Shown here in pieces: positions 30,074 through 41,900 of a DNA stretch of 64,000 bases. The position numbers and the translations under genes were made by a program. The stretch comes from Melieria omissa. Taxonomy: Eukaryota; Arthropoda; Insecta; Diptera; Ulidiidae. The notes under the pieces were generated by a model. It saw only the letters and a program-made list of their open reading frames with translations, did not search any database and was not told where the DNA came from. Within the stretch, counting starts at the first letter, position 1; every line of letters starts with the position of its first letter. The stretch is from assembly GCA_963971225.1 (NCBI GenBank), contig CAXARI010000035.1, forward strand, positions 1 through 64,000, given 5' to 3'.

Positions 30074-33000
30074 AATGGGAACATTATATTTTTTTCACTT
30101 ATAATTTTAAGGGTCAGCGAAATGCACAATGTGCTTTCAACTAATTCAATTAATTAAATCATTTGTTTGCATTTTTTGGGCAACTTTACATGTATTGGTT
30201 TTTGCTTTTCCATAAAAAGACTTTGGGCACCCCTGATATAGATGTATCATGTGGTCGATATCACTTTTCCACAACGAAATTCTCCTGCATTATTTGAGAT
30301 AGCGAGAAGATTGACCCCATTTATGAAAGCTCAAAACTCCAGCTAGGTTTTAAGGTTATTATTTTTTCTATAAACCTAGAATCATCATATTTTACAAGCA
30401 TTTTATCGATTTTGCAGTAGTCAGCCATTTAATGTCACTCTTGCGCATCGATCTGTTCATGATTGCCTAATAGTAATGAAATTATTGATTTAATTTGATA
30501 AAGCTGCAATCTCTAGCTACATTTTAAGGGGTTTTTTATTAACGTAACCCATACCGTTTGGAATCTATAAGCACTTTAGTGGTGAGTGTGTATTTTGTAA
30601 TAGGCAGTTTTTCAATGTTATCCTTGCGCATCGATATGCTCATTATTCCTGACGGATAATGAAAAGGTAGGGACCAATATAGAAAGCATAAGACTCTGGC
30701 TAAATTTTAAGGGGTCAATTATTAATATGCACTTATGCATTTGGTGTTGACAAGCATTTTAGTGGTTGCACCCAAGTAGCAATTTTTTCAAAGTCACCGT
30801 TCCAAATCGATTTGCTTTCGAACCTTGGGGTATAGAAGGATGATTGATACCATTATAGAAAGCATACGAGTCTAGCTAAGGCATAATATTATTAAAATCC
30901 GTTAACGGGTCGAGATTTAACAGCCAAAATTTCGATCATGCTGCCGGTGGGATATTTTTTTTATTTACCAAATTGGTGAAAGGTGGTCACCCTGGCTTAA
31001 TTTTGACGCCATTTTGATTAAAGTGATTGTGCGTACTTAGGTTCCACAAGCATTTGATTGGTTATATAGATCAGAGGTGCATTCTTTCAATCAGTCGTTG
31101 TTGTGACAGCAACGAAGCAACACGTGTGGGGGCTGCGCTGATTTTTGTTTTGTTGCCTCAAGAAATTCTATGTATGAAAAAAAATTAGATGCTTTTGTTG
31201 TTGTAGTTTTTGTTTTGGCGATTGGTTGGCCTTTCGGCAATGACAAATGGGAACATTATATTTTGTTCACTTATAATTTTAAGGGTCAAGCGAAATGCAC
31301 AATGTGCTTTCAACTAATTCAATTAATTAAATAATTTGTTTGCATTTTTTTGGGCAACTTTACATGTATTGGTTTTTGCTTTTCCATAAGAAGATTTTGG
31401 GCACCCCTGATATAGATGTATCATGTGGTCGATATCACTTTTCCACAACGAAATTCTCCTGCATTATTTGCGATAGCGAGAAGATTGACCCCATTTATGA
31501 AAGCTCAAAACTCCAGCTAGGTTTTAGGGTTATTAGTTTTTCTATAAACCTAGAATCATCATATTTTACAAGCATTTTATCGATTTTGCAGTAGGCAGCC
31601 ATTTAATGTCACTCTTGCGCATCGATCTGTTCATGATTGCGTAATAGTAATCAAATTATTGATTTAATTTGATAAAGCTGCAATCTCTAGCTACATTTTA
31701 AGGGGTTTTTTATTAACGTAACCCATACCGTTTGGAATCTATAAGCACTTTAGTGGTGAGTGTGTATTTTGTAATAGGCAGTTTTTCAATGTTATCCTTG
31801 CGCATCGATATGCTCATTATTCCTGACGGATAATGAAAAGGTAGGGACCAATATAGAAAGCATAAGACTCTGGCTAAATTTTAAGGGGTCAATTATTAAT
31901 ATGCACTTATGCATTTGGTGTTGACAATCATTTTAGTGGTTGCACCCAAGTAGCAATTTTTTCAAAGTCACCGTTCCAAATCGATTTGCTTTCGAACCTT
32001 GGGGTATAGAAGGATGATTGATACCATTATAGAAAGCATACGAGTCTAGCTAAATAATAAGGCATAATATTATTAAAATCCGTTAACGGGTCGAGATTTA
32101 ACAGCCATAATTTCGATCATGCTGGCGGTGGGATATTTTTTTTATTTACCAAATTGGTGAAAGGTGGTCACTCTGGCTTAATTTTGACGCCATTTTGATT
32201 AAAGTGATTGTGCGTAGTTAGGTTCCACAAGCATTTGATTGATTATGTAGATCAGAGGTGCATTCTTTCAATCAGTCGTTGTTGTGACAGCAACGAAGCA
32301 ACACGTGTGGGGGCTGCGCTGATTTTTGTTTTGTTGCCTCAAGAAATTCTATGTATGAAAAAAAATTAGATGCTTTTGTTGTTGTAGTTTTTTTTTGGCG
32401 ATTGGTTGGCCTTTCGGCAATGACAAATGGGAACATTATATTTTTTTCACTTATAATTTTAAGGGTCAAGCGAAATGCACAATGTGCTTTCAACTAATTC
32501 AATTAATTAAATAATTTGTTTGCATTTTTTTTGGGCAACTTTACATGTATTGGTTTTTGCTTTTCCATAAGAAGATTTTGGGCACCCCTGATATAGATGT
32601 ATCATGTGGTCGATATCACTTTTCCACAACGAAATTCTCCTGCATTATCTGAGATAGCGAGAAGATTGACCCCATTTATGAAAGCTCAAAACTCCAGATA
32701 GGTTTTAAGGTTATTATTTTTTCTATAAACCTAGAATCATCATATTTTATAAGCATTTTATCGATTTTGCAGTAGGCAGCCATTTAATGTCACCCTTGCG
32801 CATCGATCTGTTCATGATTGCCGAATAGTAATCAAATTATTGATTAAATTTGATAAAGCTGCAATCTCTAGCTACATTTTAAGGGGTTTTTTATTAACGT
32901 AACCCATACCGTTTGGAATCTATAAGCACTTTAGTGGTGAGTGTGTATTTTGTAATAGGCAGTTTTTCAATGTTATCCTTGCGCATCGATATGCTCATTA

Positions 33001-33419
33001 TTCCTGAAGGATAATGAAAAGGTAGGGACCAATATAGAAAGCATAAGAGTCTGGCTAAATTTTAAGGGGTCAATTATTAATATGCACTTATGCATTTGGT
33101 GTTGACAAGCATTTTAGTGGTTGCACCCAAGTAGCAATTTTTTCAAATCGATTTGCTTTCGAACCTTGGGGTATAGAAGGATGATTGATAGCATTATAGA
33201 AAGCATACGAGTCTAGCTAAATCATAAGTCATAATATTATTAAAATCCGTTAACGGGTCGAGATTTAAGAGCCATAATTTCGATCATGCTGCCGGTGGGA
33301 TATTTTTTTTATTTACCAAATTGGTGAAAGGTGGTCACTCTGGCTCAATTTTGACGCCATTTTGATTAAAGTGATTGTGCGTACTTAGGTTCCACAAGCA
33401 TTTGATTGGTTATATAGAT

Positions 33420-33757
33420 CAGAGGTGCATTCTTTCAATCAGTCGTTGTTGTGACAGCCACGAAGCAACACGTATGGGGGCTGCGCGGATTTTTGTTTTG
33501 TTGCCTCAAGAAATTCTATGTATGAAAAAAAATTAGATGCTTTTGTTGTTGTAGTTTTTGTTTTGGCGATTGGTTGGCCTTTCGGCAATGACCAATGGGA
33601 ACATTATATTTTTTTCACTTATAATTTTAAGGGTCAAGCGAAATGCACAATGTGCTTTCAACTAATTCAATTAATTAAATAATTTGTTTGCATTTTTTTG
33701 GGCAACTTTAAATGTATTGGTTTTTGCTTTTCCATAAGAAGACTTTGGGCACCCCTG
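33420..33757. mobile_element. Fossil hAT-type MITE inside the satellite monomer (representative copy)
   Basis: In each full monomer a segment of about 338 bp begins CAGAGGTGCATTC and ends GGGCACCCCTG, whose reverse complement (CAGGGGTGCCC) is a classic hAT terminus. It is flanked by a perfect 8-bp repeat ATATAGAT (here 33412-33419 and 33758-33765). Removing it and one ATATAGAT restores a ~175-bp sub-repeat that aligns with the other sub-repeats of the monomer. The same arrangement is seen in the other full monomers. The small MYEKKLDAF-type open frames lie within this segment. Confidence 0.85.
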
Positions 33758-33858
33758 ATATAGATGTATCATGTGGTCGATATCACTTTTCCACAACGAA
33801 ATTCTCCTGCATTATTTGAGATAGCGAGAAGATTGACCCCATTTATGAAAGCTCAAAA

Positions 33859-34522
33859 CTCCAGCTAGGTTTTAAGGTTATTACTTTTTCTATAAACCTA
33901 GAATCATCATATTTTACAAGCATTTTATCGATTTTGCAGTAGTCAGCCATTTAATGTCACTCTTGCGCATCGATCTGTTCATGATTGCCTAATAGTAATG
34001 AAATTATTGATTTAATGTGATAAAGCTGCAATCTCTAGCTACATTTTAAGGGGTTTTTTATTAACGTAACCCATACCGTTTGGAATCTATAAGCACTTTA
34101 GTGGTGAGTGTGTATTTTGTAATAGGCAGTTTTTCAATGTTATCCTTGCGCATCGATATGCTCATTATTCCTGACGGATAATGAAAAGGTAGGGACCAAT
34201 ATAGAAAGCATAAGACTCTGGCTAAATTTTAAGGGGTCAATTATTAATATGCACTTATGCATTTGGTGTTGACAAGCATTTTAGTGGTTGCACCCAAGTA
34301 GCAATTTTTTCAAAGTCACCGTTCCAAATCGATTTGCTTTCGAACCTTGGGGTATAGAAGGATGATTGATACCATTATAGAAAGCATACGAGTCTAGCTA
34401 AGGCATAATATTATTAAAATCCGTTAACGGGTCGAGATTTAACAGCCATAATTTCGATCATGCTGCCGGTGGGATATTTTTTTTATTTACCAAATTGGTG
34501 AAAGGTGGTCACTCTGGCTTAA
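33859..34522. repeat. ~175-bp sub-repeats making up the satellite monomer (representative)
   Basis: A shared core (CTCYRGCTA followed by a TTTTAAGG-like stretch) occurs five times in this monomer, at 33859, 34033, 34216, 34392 and 34512, and again at 35033 in the next. Spacings are 174, 183, 176, 120 and 521; the last becomes 175 after subtracting the 346-bp MITE plus duplication. Neighbouring motifs (ACAAGCATTTT, GCGCATCGAT, GACCnATATAGAAAGC) also recur in diverged form. The monomer is therefore a five-fold higher-order unit of an older ~175-bp satellite, with one sub-repeat shortened by ~55 bp. Confidence 0.8.
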
Positions 34523-37500
34523 TTTTGACGCCATTTTGATTAAAGTGATTGTGCGTACTTAGGTTCCACAAGCATTTGATTGGTTATATAGATCAGAGGT
34601 GCATTCTTTCAATCAGTCGTTGTTGTGACAGCAACGAAGCAACACGTGTGGGGGCTGCGCTGATTTTTGTTTTGTTGCCTCAAGAAATTCTATGTATGAA
34701 AAAAAATTAGATGCTTTTGTTGTTGTAGTTTTTGTTTTGGCGATTGGTTGGCCTTTCGGCAATGACAAATGGGAACATTATATTTTGTTCACTTATAATT
34801 TTAAGGGTCAAGCGAAATGCACAATGTGCTTTCAACTAATTCAATTAATTAAATAATTTGTTTGCATTTTTTTGGGCAACTTTACATGTATTGGTTTTTG
34901 CTTTTCCATAAGAAGATTTTGGGCACCCCTGATATAGATGTATCATGTGGTCGATATCACTTTTCCACAACGAAATTCTCCTGCATTATTTGAGATAGCG
35001 AGAAGATTGACCCCATTTATGAAAGCTCAAAACTCCAGCTAGGTTTTAGGGTTATTAGTTTTTCTATAAACCTAGAATCATCATATTTTACAAGCATTTT
35101 ATCGATTTTGCAGTAGGCAGCCATTTAATGTCACTCTTGCGCATCGATCTGTTCATGATTGCGTAATAGTAATCAAATTATTGATTTAATTTGATAAAGC
35201 TGCAATCTCTAGCTACATTTTAAGGGGTTTTTTATTAACGTAACCCATACCGTTTGGAATCTATAAGCACTTTAGTGGTGAGTGTGTATTTTGTAATAGG
35301 CAGTTTTTCAATGTTATCCTTGCGCATCGATATGCTCATTATTCCTGACGGATAATGAAAAGTTAGGGACCAATATAGAAAGCATAAGACTCTGGCTAAA
35401 TTTTAAGGGGTCAATTATTAATATGCACTTATGCATTTGGTGTTGACAAGCATTTTAGTGGTTGCACCCAAGTAGCAATTTTTTCAAAGTCACCGTTCCA
35501 AATCGATTTGCTTTCGAACCTTGGGGTATAGAAGGATGATTGATACCATTATAGAAAGCATACGAGTCTAGCTAAATAATAAGGCATAATATTATTAAAA
35601 TCCGTTAACGGGTCGAGATTTAACAGCCATAATTTCGATCATGCTGGCGGTGGGATATTTTTTTTATTTACCAAATTGGTGAAAGGTGGTCACTCTGGCT
35701 TAATTTTGACGCCATTTTGATTAAAGTGATTGTGCGTAGTTAGGTTCCACAAGCATTTGATTGATTATGTAGATCAGAGGTGCATTCTTTCAATCAGTCG
35801 TTGTTGTGACAGCAACGAAGCAACACGTGTGGGGGCTGCGCTGATTTTTGTTTTGTTGCCTCAAGAAATTCTATGTATGAAAAAAAATTAGATGCTTTTG
35901 TTGTTGTAGTTTTTGTTTTGGCGATTGGTTGGCCTTTCGGCAATGACAAATGGGAACATTATATTTTTTTCACTTATAATTTTAAGGGTCAAGCGAAATG
36001 CACAATGTGCTTTCAACTAATTCAATTAATTAAATAATTTGTTTGCATTTTTTTTGGGCAACTTTACATGTATTGGTTTTTGCTTTTCCATAAGAAGATT
36101 TTGGGCACCCCTGATATAGATGTATCATGTGGTCGATATCACTTTTCCACAACGAAATTCTCCTGCATTATCTGAGATAGCGAGAAGATTGACCCCATTT
36201 ATGAAAGCTCAAAACTCCAGCTAGGTTCTAAGGTTATTATTTTTTCTATAAACCTAGAATCATCATATTTTATAAGCATTTTATCGATTTTGCAGTAGGC
36301 AGCCATTTAATGTCACCCTTGCGCATCGATCTGTTCATGATTGCCGAATAGTAATCAAATTATTGATTAAATTTGATAAAGCTGCAATCTCTAGCTACAT
36401 TTTAAGGGGTTTTTTATTAACGTAACCCATACCGTTTGGAATCTATAAGCACTTCAGTGGTGAGTGTGTATTTTGTAATAGGCAGTTTTTCAATGTTATC
36501 CTTGCGCATCGATATGCTCATTATTCCTGAAGGATAATGAAAAGGTAGGGACCAATATAGAAAGCATAAGAGTCTGGCTAAATTTTAAGGGGTCAATTAT
36601 TAATATGCACTTATGCATTTGGTGTTGACAAGCATTTTAGTGGTTGCACCCAAGTAGCAATTTTTTCAAATCGATTTGCTTTCGAACCTTGGGGTATAGA
36701 AGGATGATTGATAGCATTATAGAAAGCATACGAGTCTAGCTAAATCATAAGTCATAATATTATTAAAATCCGTTAACGGGTCGAGATTTAAGAGCCATAA
36801 TTTCGATCATGCTGCCGGTGGGATATTTTTTTTATTTACCAAATTGGTGAAAGGTGGTCACTCTGGCTCAATTTTGACGCCATTTTGATTAAAGTGATTG
36901 TGCGTACTTAGGTTCCACAAGCATTTGATTGGTTATATAGATCAGAGGTGCATTCTTTCAATCAGTCGTTGTTGTGACAGCAACGAAGCAACACGTATGG
37001 GGGCTGCGCGGATTTTTGTTTTGTTGCCTCAAGAAATTCTATGTATGAAAAAAAATTAGATGCTTTTGTTGTTGTAGTGTTTGTTTTGGCGATTGGTTGG
37101 CCTTTCGGCAATGACAAATGGGAACATTATATTTTTTTCACTTATAATTTTAAGGGTCAAGCGAAATGCACAATGTGCTTTCAACTAATTCAATTAATTA
37201 AATAATTTGTTTGCATTTTTTTGGGCAACTTTAAATGTATTGGTTTTTGCTTTTCCATAAGAAAACTTTGGGCACCCCTGATATAGATGTATCATGTGGT
37301 CGATATCACTTTTCCACAACGAAATTCTCCTGCATTATTTGAGATAGCGAGAAGATTGACCCCATTTATGAAAGCTCAAAACTCCAGCTAGGTTTTAGGG
37401 TTATTATTTTTTCTATAAACCTAGAATCATCATATTTTACAAGCATTTTATCGATTTTGCAGTAGTCAGGAATTTAATGTCACTCTTGCGCATCGATCTG

Positions 37501-38153
37501 TTCATGATTGCCGAAGAGTAATGAAATTATTGATTTAATGTGATAAAGCTGCAATCTCTAGCTACATTTTAAGGGGTTTTTTATTAACGTAACCCATACC
37601 GTTTGGAATCTATAAGCACTTTAGTGGTGAGTGTGTATTTTGTAATAGGCAGTTTTTCAATGTTATCCTTGCGCATCGATATGCTCATTATTCCTGACGG
37701 ATAATGAAAAGGTAGGGACCAATATAGAAAGCATAAGACTCTGGCTAAATTTTAAGGGGTCAATTATTAAAATGCACTTATGCATTTGGTGTTGACAAGC
37801 ATTTTAGTGGTTGCACCCAAGTAGCAATTTTTTCAAAGTCACCGTTCCAAATCGATTTGCTTTCGAACCTTGGGGTATAGAAGGATGATTGATACCATTA
37901 TAGAAAGCATACGAGTCTAGCTAAGGCATAATATTATTAAAATCCGTTAACGGGTCGAGATTTAAGAGCCATAATTTCGATCATGCTGCCGGTGGGATAT
38001 TTTTTTTATTTACCAAATTGGTGAAAGGTGGTCACTCTGGCTTAATTTTGACGCCATTTTGATTAAAGTGATTGTGCGTACTTAGGTTCCACAAGCATTT
38101 GATTGGTTATATAGATCAGAGGTGCATTCTTTCAATCAGTCGTTGTTGTGACA

Positions 38154-38919
38154 AGCGATTAAGCGATGTGAAACTGGGAGAGCCGGTAGAAATACATGCA
38201 CAGAATTACACTAATATTATTGCAAAATTGCAACCTTGGGGCTGACTATAGTCAGCCCCAAGGTTGATCAGGAAGGTACTTTTTCCTCCATATAAATTTC
38301 TAAAACGGGGTTGTTGTTCTAGTTGATTTCAAATTGCCAGTGTAGCTGGTGTGAGTCATTTTTTGTGACCAAAGAAATTTGTCTTTTTATTTGTATATTT
38401 TTGGTGCCATTTCGTAATACGTTTGTATAAAATTGACTAGAAAAATATATTATTGCCCAAAAGCGTCAAAATAATCTTTGGGTATGCTTTTAATTCAGTT
38501 AAATTAAGATTTTATAAGCTGCATTCAAAAAAACAACCCTGCGGTCAAACTACAGCATTTAGCAAAAAAAGCATACCTGATCGTTAGAGATTCGCTAAAT
38601 GAAGAAATGCGAAATACAAAGGACGGCAATTGACCCTGTCATATTCAATGCATTTAGCTTTGTGTTCTTTGGTATATTTTCATTAATATTTACATAATTA
38701 AACCAAAAAAGTTCATGTGTTGGCATTTAATCCAGAAAATTAATAAGAACATACTTTAAAAAGCAAATAATTGTAAAGAATCCCTAATCCCTAATATCGG
38801 GAAAAGAGCAGACACAGTGAAAAGCTGATCACTGCCAGCACACACGGACTGTGTACGTGAATTGCAAAAAACGCACAAAAATCGGCTTACTCTCCCAGTT
38901 TCACATCGCTTAATCGTTG
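38154..38919. mobile_element. Non-autonomous TIR DNA element (766 bp)
   Basis: Inverted termini: the left end holds GCGATTAAGCGATGTGAAAC and continues CTGGGAGAG; the right end is its reverse complement (CTCTCCCAGTTTCACATCGC then TTAATCG). The satellite word GTTGTGACA is present on both sides (38145-38153 and 38920-38928), giving a TSD of 7-9 bp depending on where the ends are placed. No transposase frame is seen. The interior is AT-rich with a 36-bp perfect palindrome near the left end. Superfamily not assigned. Confidence 0.88.
38231..38266. repeat. Perfect 36-bp palindrome
   Basis: CAACCTTGGGGCTGACTA followed immediately by its exact reverse complement, with no spacer. It lies about 75 bp inside the left end of the TIR element and could extrude as a cruciform or hairpin, or be a protein-binding site. 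Confidence 0.95.
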
Positions 38920-41900
38920 GTTGTGACAGCAACGAAACAACACGTGTGGGGGCTGCGCTGATTTTTGTTTTGTTGCCTCAAGAAATTCTATGTATGAAAA
39001 AAAATTAGATGCTTTTGTTGTTGTAGTTTTTGTTTTGGCGATTGGTTGGCCTTTCGGCAATGACAAATGGGAACATTATATTTTGTTCACTTATAATTTT
39101 AAGGGTCAAGCGAAATGCACAATGTGCTTTCAACTAATTCAATTAATTAAATAATTTGTTTGCATTTTTTTGGGCAACTTTACATGTATTGGTTTTTGCT
39201 TTTCCATAAGAAGATTTTGGGCACCCCTGATATAGATGTATCATGTGGTCGATATCACTTTTCCACAACGAAATTCTCCTGCATTATTTGAGATAGCGAG
39301 AAGATTGACCCCATTTATGAAAGCTCAAAACTCCAGCTAGGTTTTAGGGTTATTAGTTTTTCTATAAACCTAGAATCATCATATTTTACAAGCATTTTAT
39401 CGATTTTGCAGTAGTCAGCCATTTAATGTCACTCTTGCGCATCGATCTGTTCATGATTGCGTAATAGTAATCAAATTATTGATTTAATTTGATAAAGCTG
39501 CAATCTCTAGCTACATTTTAAGGGGTTTTTTATTAACGTAACCCATACCGTTTGGAATCTATAAGCACTTTAGTGGTGAGTGTGTATTTTGTAATAGGCA
39601 GTTTTTCAATGTTATCCTTGCGCATCGATATGCTCATTATTCCTGACGGATAATGAAAAGGTAGGGACCAATATAGAAAGCATAAGACTCTGGCTAAATT
39701 TTAAGGGGTCAATTATTAATATGCACTTATGCATTTGGTGTTGACAATCATTTTAGTGGTTGCACCCAAGTAGCAATTTTTTCAAAGTCACCGTTCCAAA
39801 TCGATTTGCTTTCGAACCTTGGGGTATAGAAGGATGATTGATACCATTATAGAAAGCATACGAGTCTAGCTAAATAATAAGGCATAATATTATTAAAATC
39901 CGTTAACGGGTCGAGATTTAACAGCCATAATTTCGATCATGCTGGCGGTGGGATATTTTTTTTATTTACCAAATTGGTGAAAGGTGGTCACTCTGGCTTA
40001 ATTTTGACGCCATTTTGATTAAAGTGATTGTGCGTAGTTAGGTTCCACAAGCATTTGATTGATTATGTAGATCAGAGGTGCATTCTTTCAATCAGTCGTT
40101 GTTGTGACAGCAACGAAGCAACACGTGTGGGGGCTGCGCTGATTTTTGTTTTGTTGCCTCAAGAAATTCTATGTATGAAAAAAAATTAGATGCTTTTGTT
40201 GTTGTAGTTTTTGTTTTGGCGATTGGTTGGCCTTTCGGCAATGACAAATGGGAACATTATATTTTTTTCACTTATAATTTTAAGGGTCAAGCGAAATGCA
40301 CAATGTGCTTTCAACTAATTCAATTAATTAAATAATTTGTTTGCATTTTTTTTGGGCAACTTTACATGTATTGGTTTTTGCTTTTCCATAAGAAGATTTT
40401 GGGCACCCCTGATATAGATGTATCATGTGGTCGATATCACTTTTCCACAACGAAATTCTCCTGCATTATCTGAGATAGCGAGAAGATTGACCCCATTTAT
40501 GAAAGCTCAAAACTCCAGCTAGGTTCTAAGGTTATTATTTTTTCTATAAACCTAGAATCATCATATTTTATAAGCATTTTATCGATTTTGCAGTAGGCAG
40601 CCATTTAATGTCACCCTTGCGCATCGATCTGTTCATGATTGCCGAATAGTAATCAAATTATTGATTAAATTTGATAAAGCTGCAATCTCTAGCTACATTT
40701 TAAGGGGTTTTTTATTAACGTAACCCATACCGTTTGGAATCTATAAGCACTTTAGTGGTGAGTGTGTATTTTGTAATAGGCAGTTTTTCAATGTTATCCT
40801 TGCGCATCGATATGCTCATTATTCCTGACGGATAATGAAAAGGTAGGGACCAATATAGAAAGCATAAGACTCCGGCTAAATTTTAAGGGGTCAATTATTA
40901 ATATGCACTTATGCATTTGGTGTTGACAAGCATTTTAGTGGTTGCACCCAAGTAGCAATTTTTTCAAAGTCACCGTTCCAAATCGATTTGCTTTCGAACC
41001 TTGGGGTATAGAAGGATGATTGATACCATTATAGAAAGCATACGAGTCTAGCTAAGGCATAATATTATTAAAATCCGTTAACGGGTCGAGATTTAACAGC
41101 CATAATTTCGATCATGCTGCCGGTGGGATATTTTTTTTATTTACCAAATTGGTGAAAGGTGGTCACTCTGGCTTAATTTTGACGCCATTTTGATTAAAGT
41201 GATTGTGCGTACTTAGGTTCCACAAGCATTTGATTGGTTATATAGATCAGAAGTGCATTCTTTCAATCAGTCGTTGTTGTGACAGCAACGAAGCAACACG
41301 TGTGGGGGCTGCGCGGATTTTTGTTTTGTTGCCTCAAGAAATTCTATGTATGAAAAAAAATTAGATGCTTTTGTTGTTGTAGTTTTTGTTTTGGCGATTG
41401 GTTGGCCTTTCGGCAATGACAAATGGGAACATTATATTTTTTTCACTTATAATTTTAAGGGTCAAGCGAAATGCACAATGTGCTTTCAACTAATTCAATT
41501 AATTAAATAATTTGTTTGCATTTTTGGGGCAACTTTAAATGTACTGGTTTTTGCTTTTCCATAAGAAGATTTTGGGCACCACTGATATAGATGTATCATG
41601 TGGTCGATATCACTTTTCCACAACGAAATTCTCCTGCATTATTTGAGATAGCGAGAAGATTGACCCCATTTATGAAAGCTCAAAACTCCAGCTAGGTTTT
41701 AAGGTTATTATTTTTTCTATAAACCTAGAATCATCATATTTTACAAGCATTTTATCGATTTTGCAGTAGGCAGCCATTTAATGTCACTCTTGCGCATCGA
41801 TCTGTTCATGATTGCCGAATAGTAATCAAATTATTGATTTAATTTGATAAAGCTGCAATCTCTAGCTACATTTTAAGGGGTTTTTTATTAACGTAACCCA

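Larger units (their letters stand above)
31024..38068. repeat. Two copies of the ~3.52-kb higher-order repeat (A-B-C, A'-B'-C')
   Basis: Copy 1 is 31024-34545 and copy 2 is 34546-38068, each made of three distinguishable monomers. A third, interrupted copy starts at 38069 and carries the 766-bp TIR element; partial A/B/C signatures recur at 43142, 44323 and 45491. Confidence 0.85.
30074..38153. repeat. Satellite block E with three-monomer higher-order repeat
   Basis: Monomer anchors lie at 31024, 32205, 33372, 34546, 35727, 36895 and 38069. Spacings (1181, 1167, 1174, 1181, 1168, 1174) repeat with period three, and each monomer matches best the one three positions away (offset 3522-3523). 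Diagnostic variants: type A has TATTTTGTTCAC and GTTTTAGGGTTATTAG; type B starts GTAGTTAGG and lacks AGTCACCGTTCC; type C has CGTATGGGGGC and AACTTTAAATG. No gene. Confidence 0.93.
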
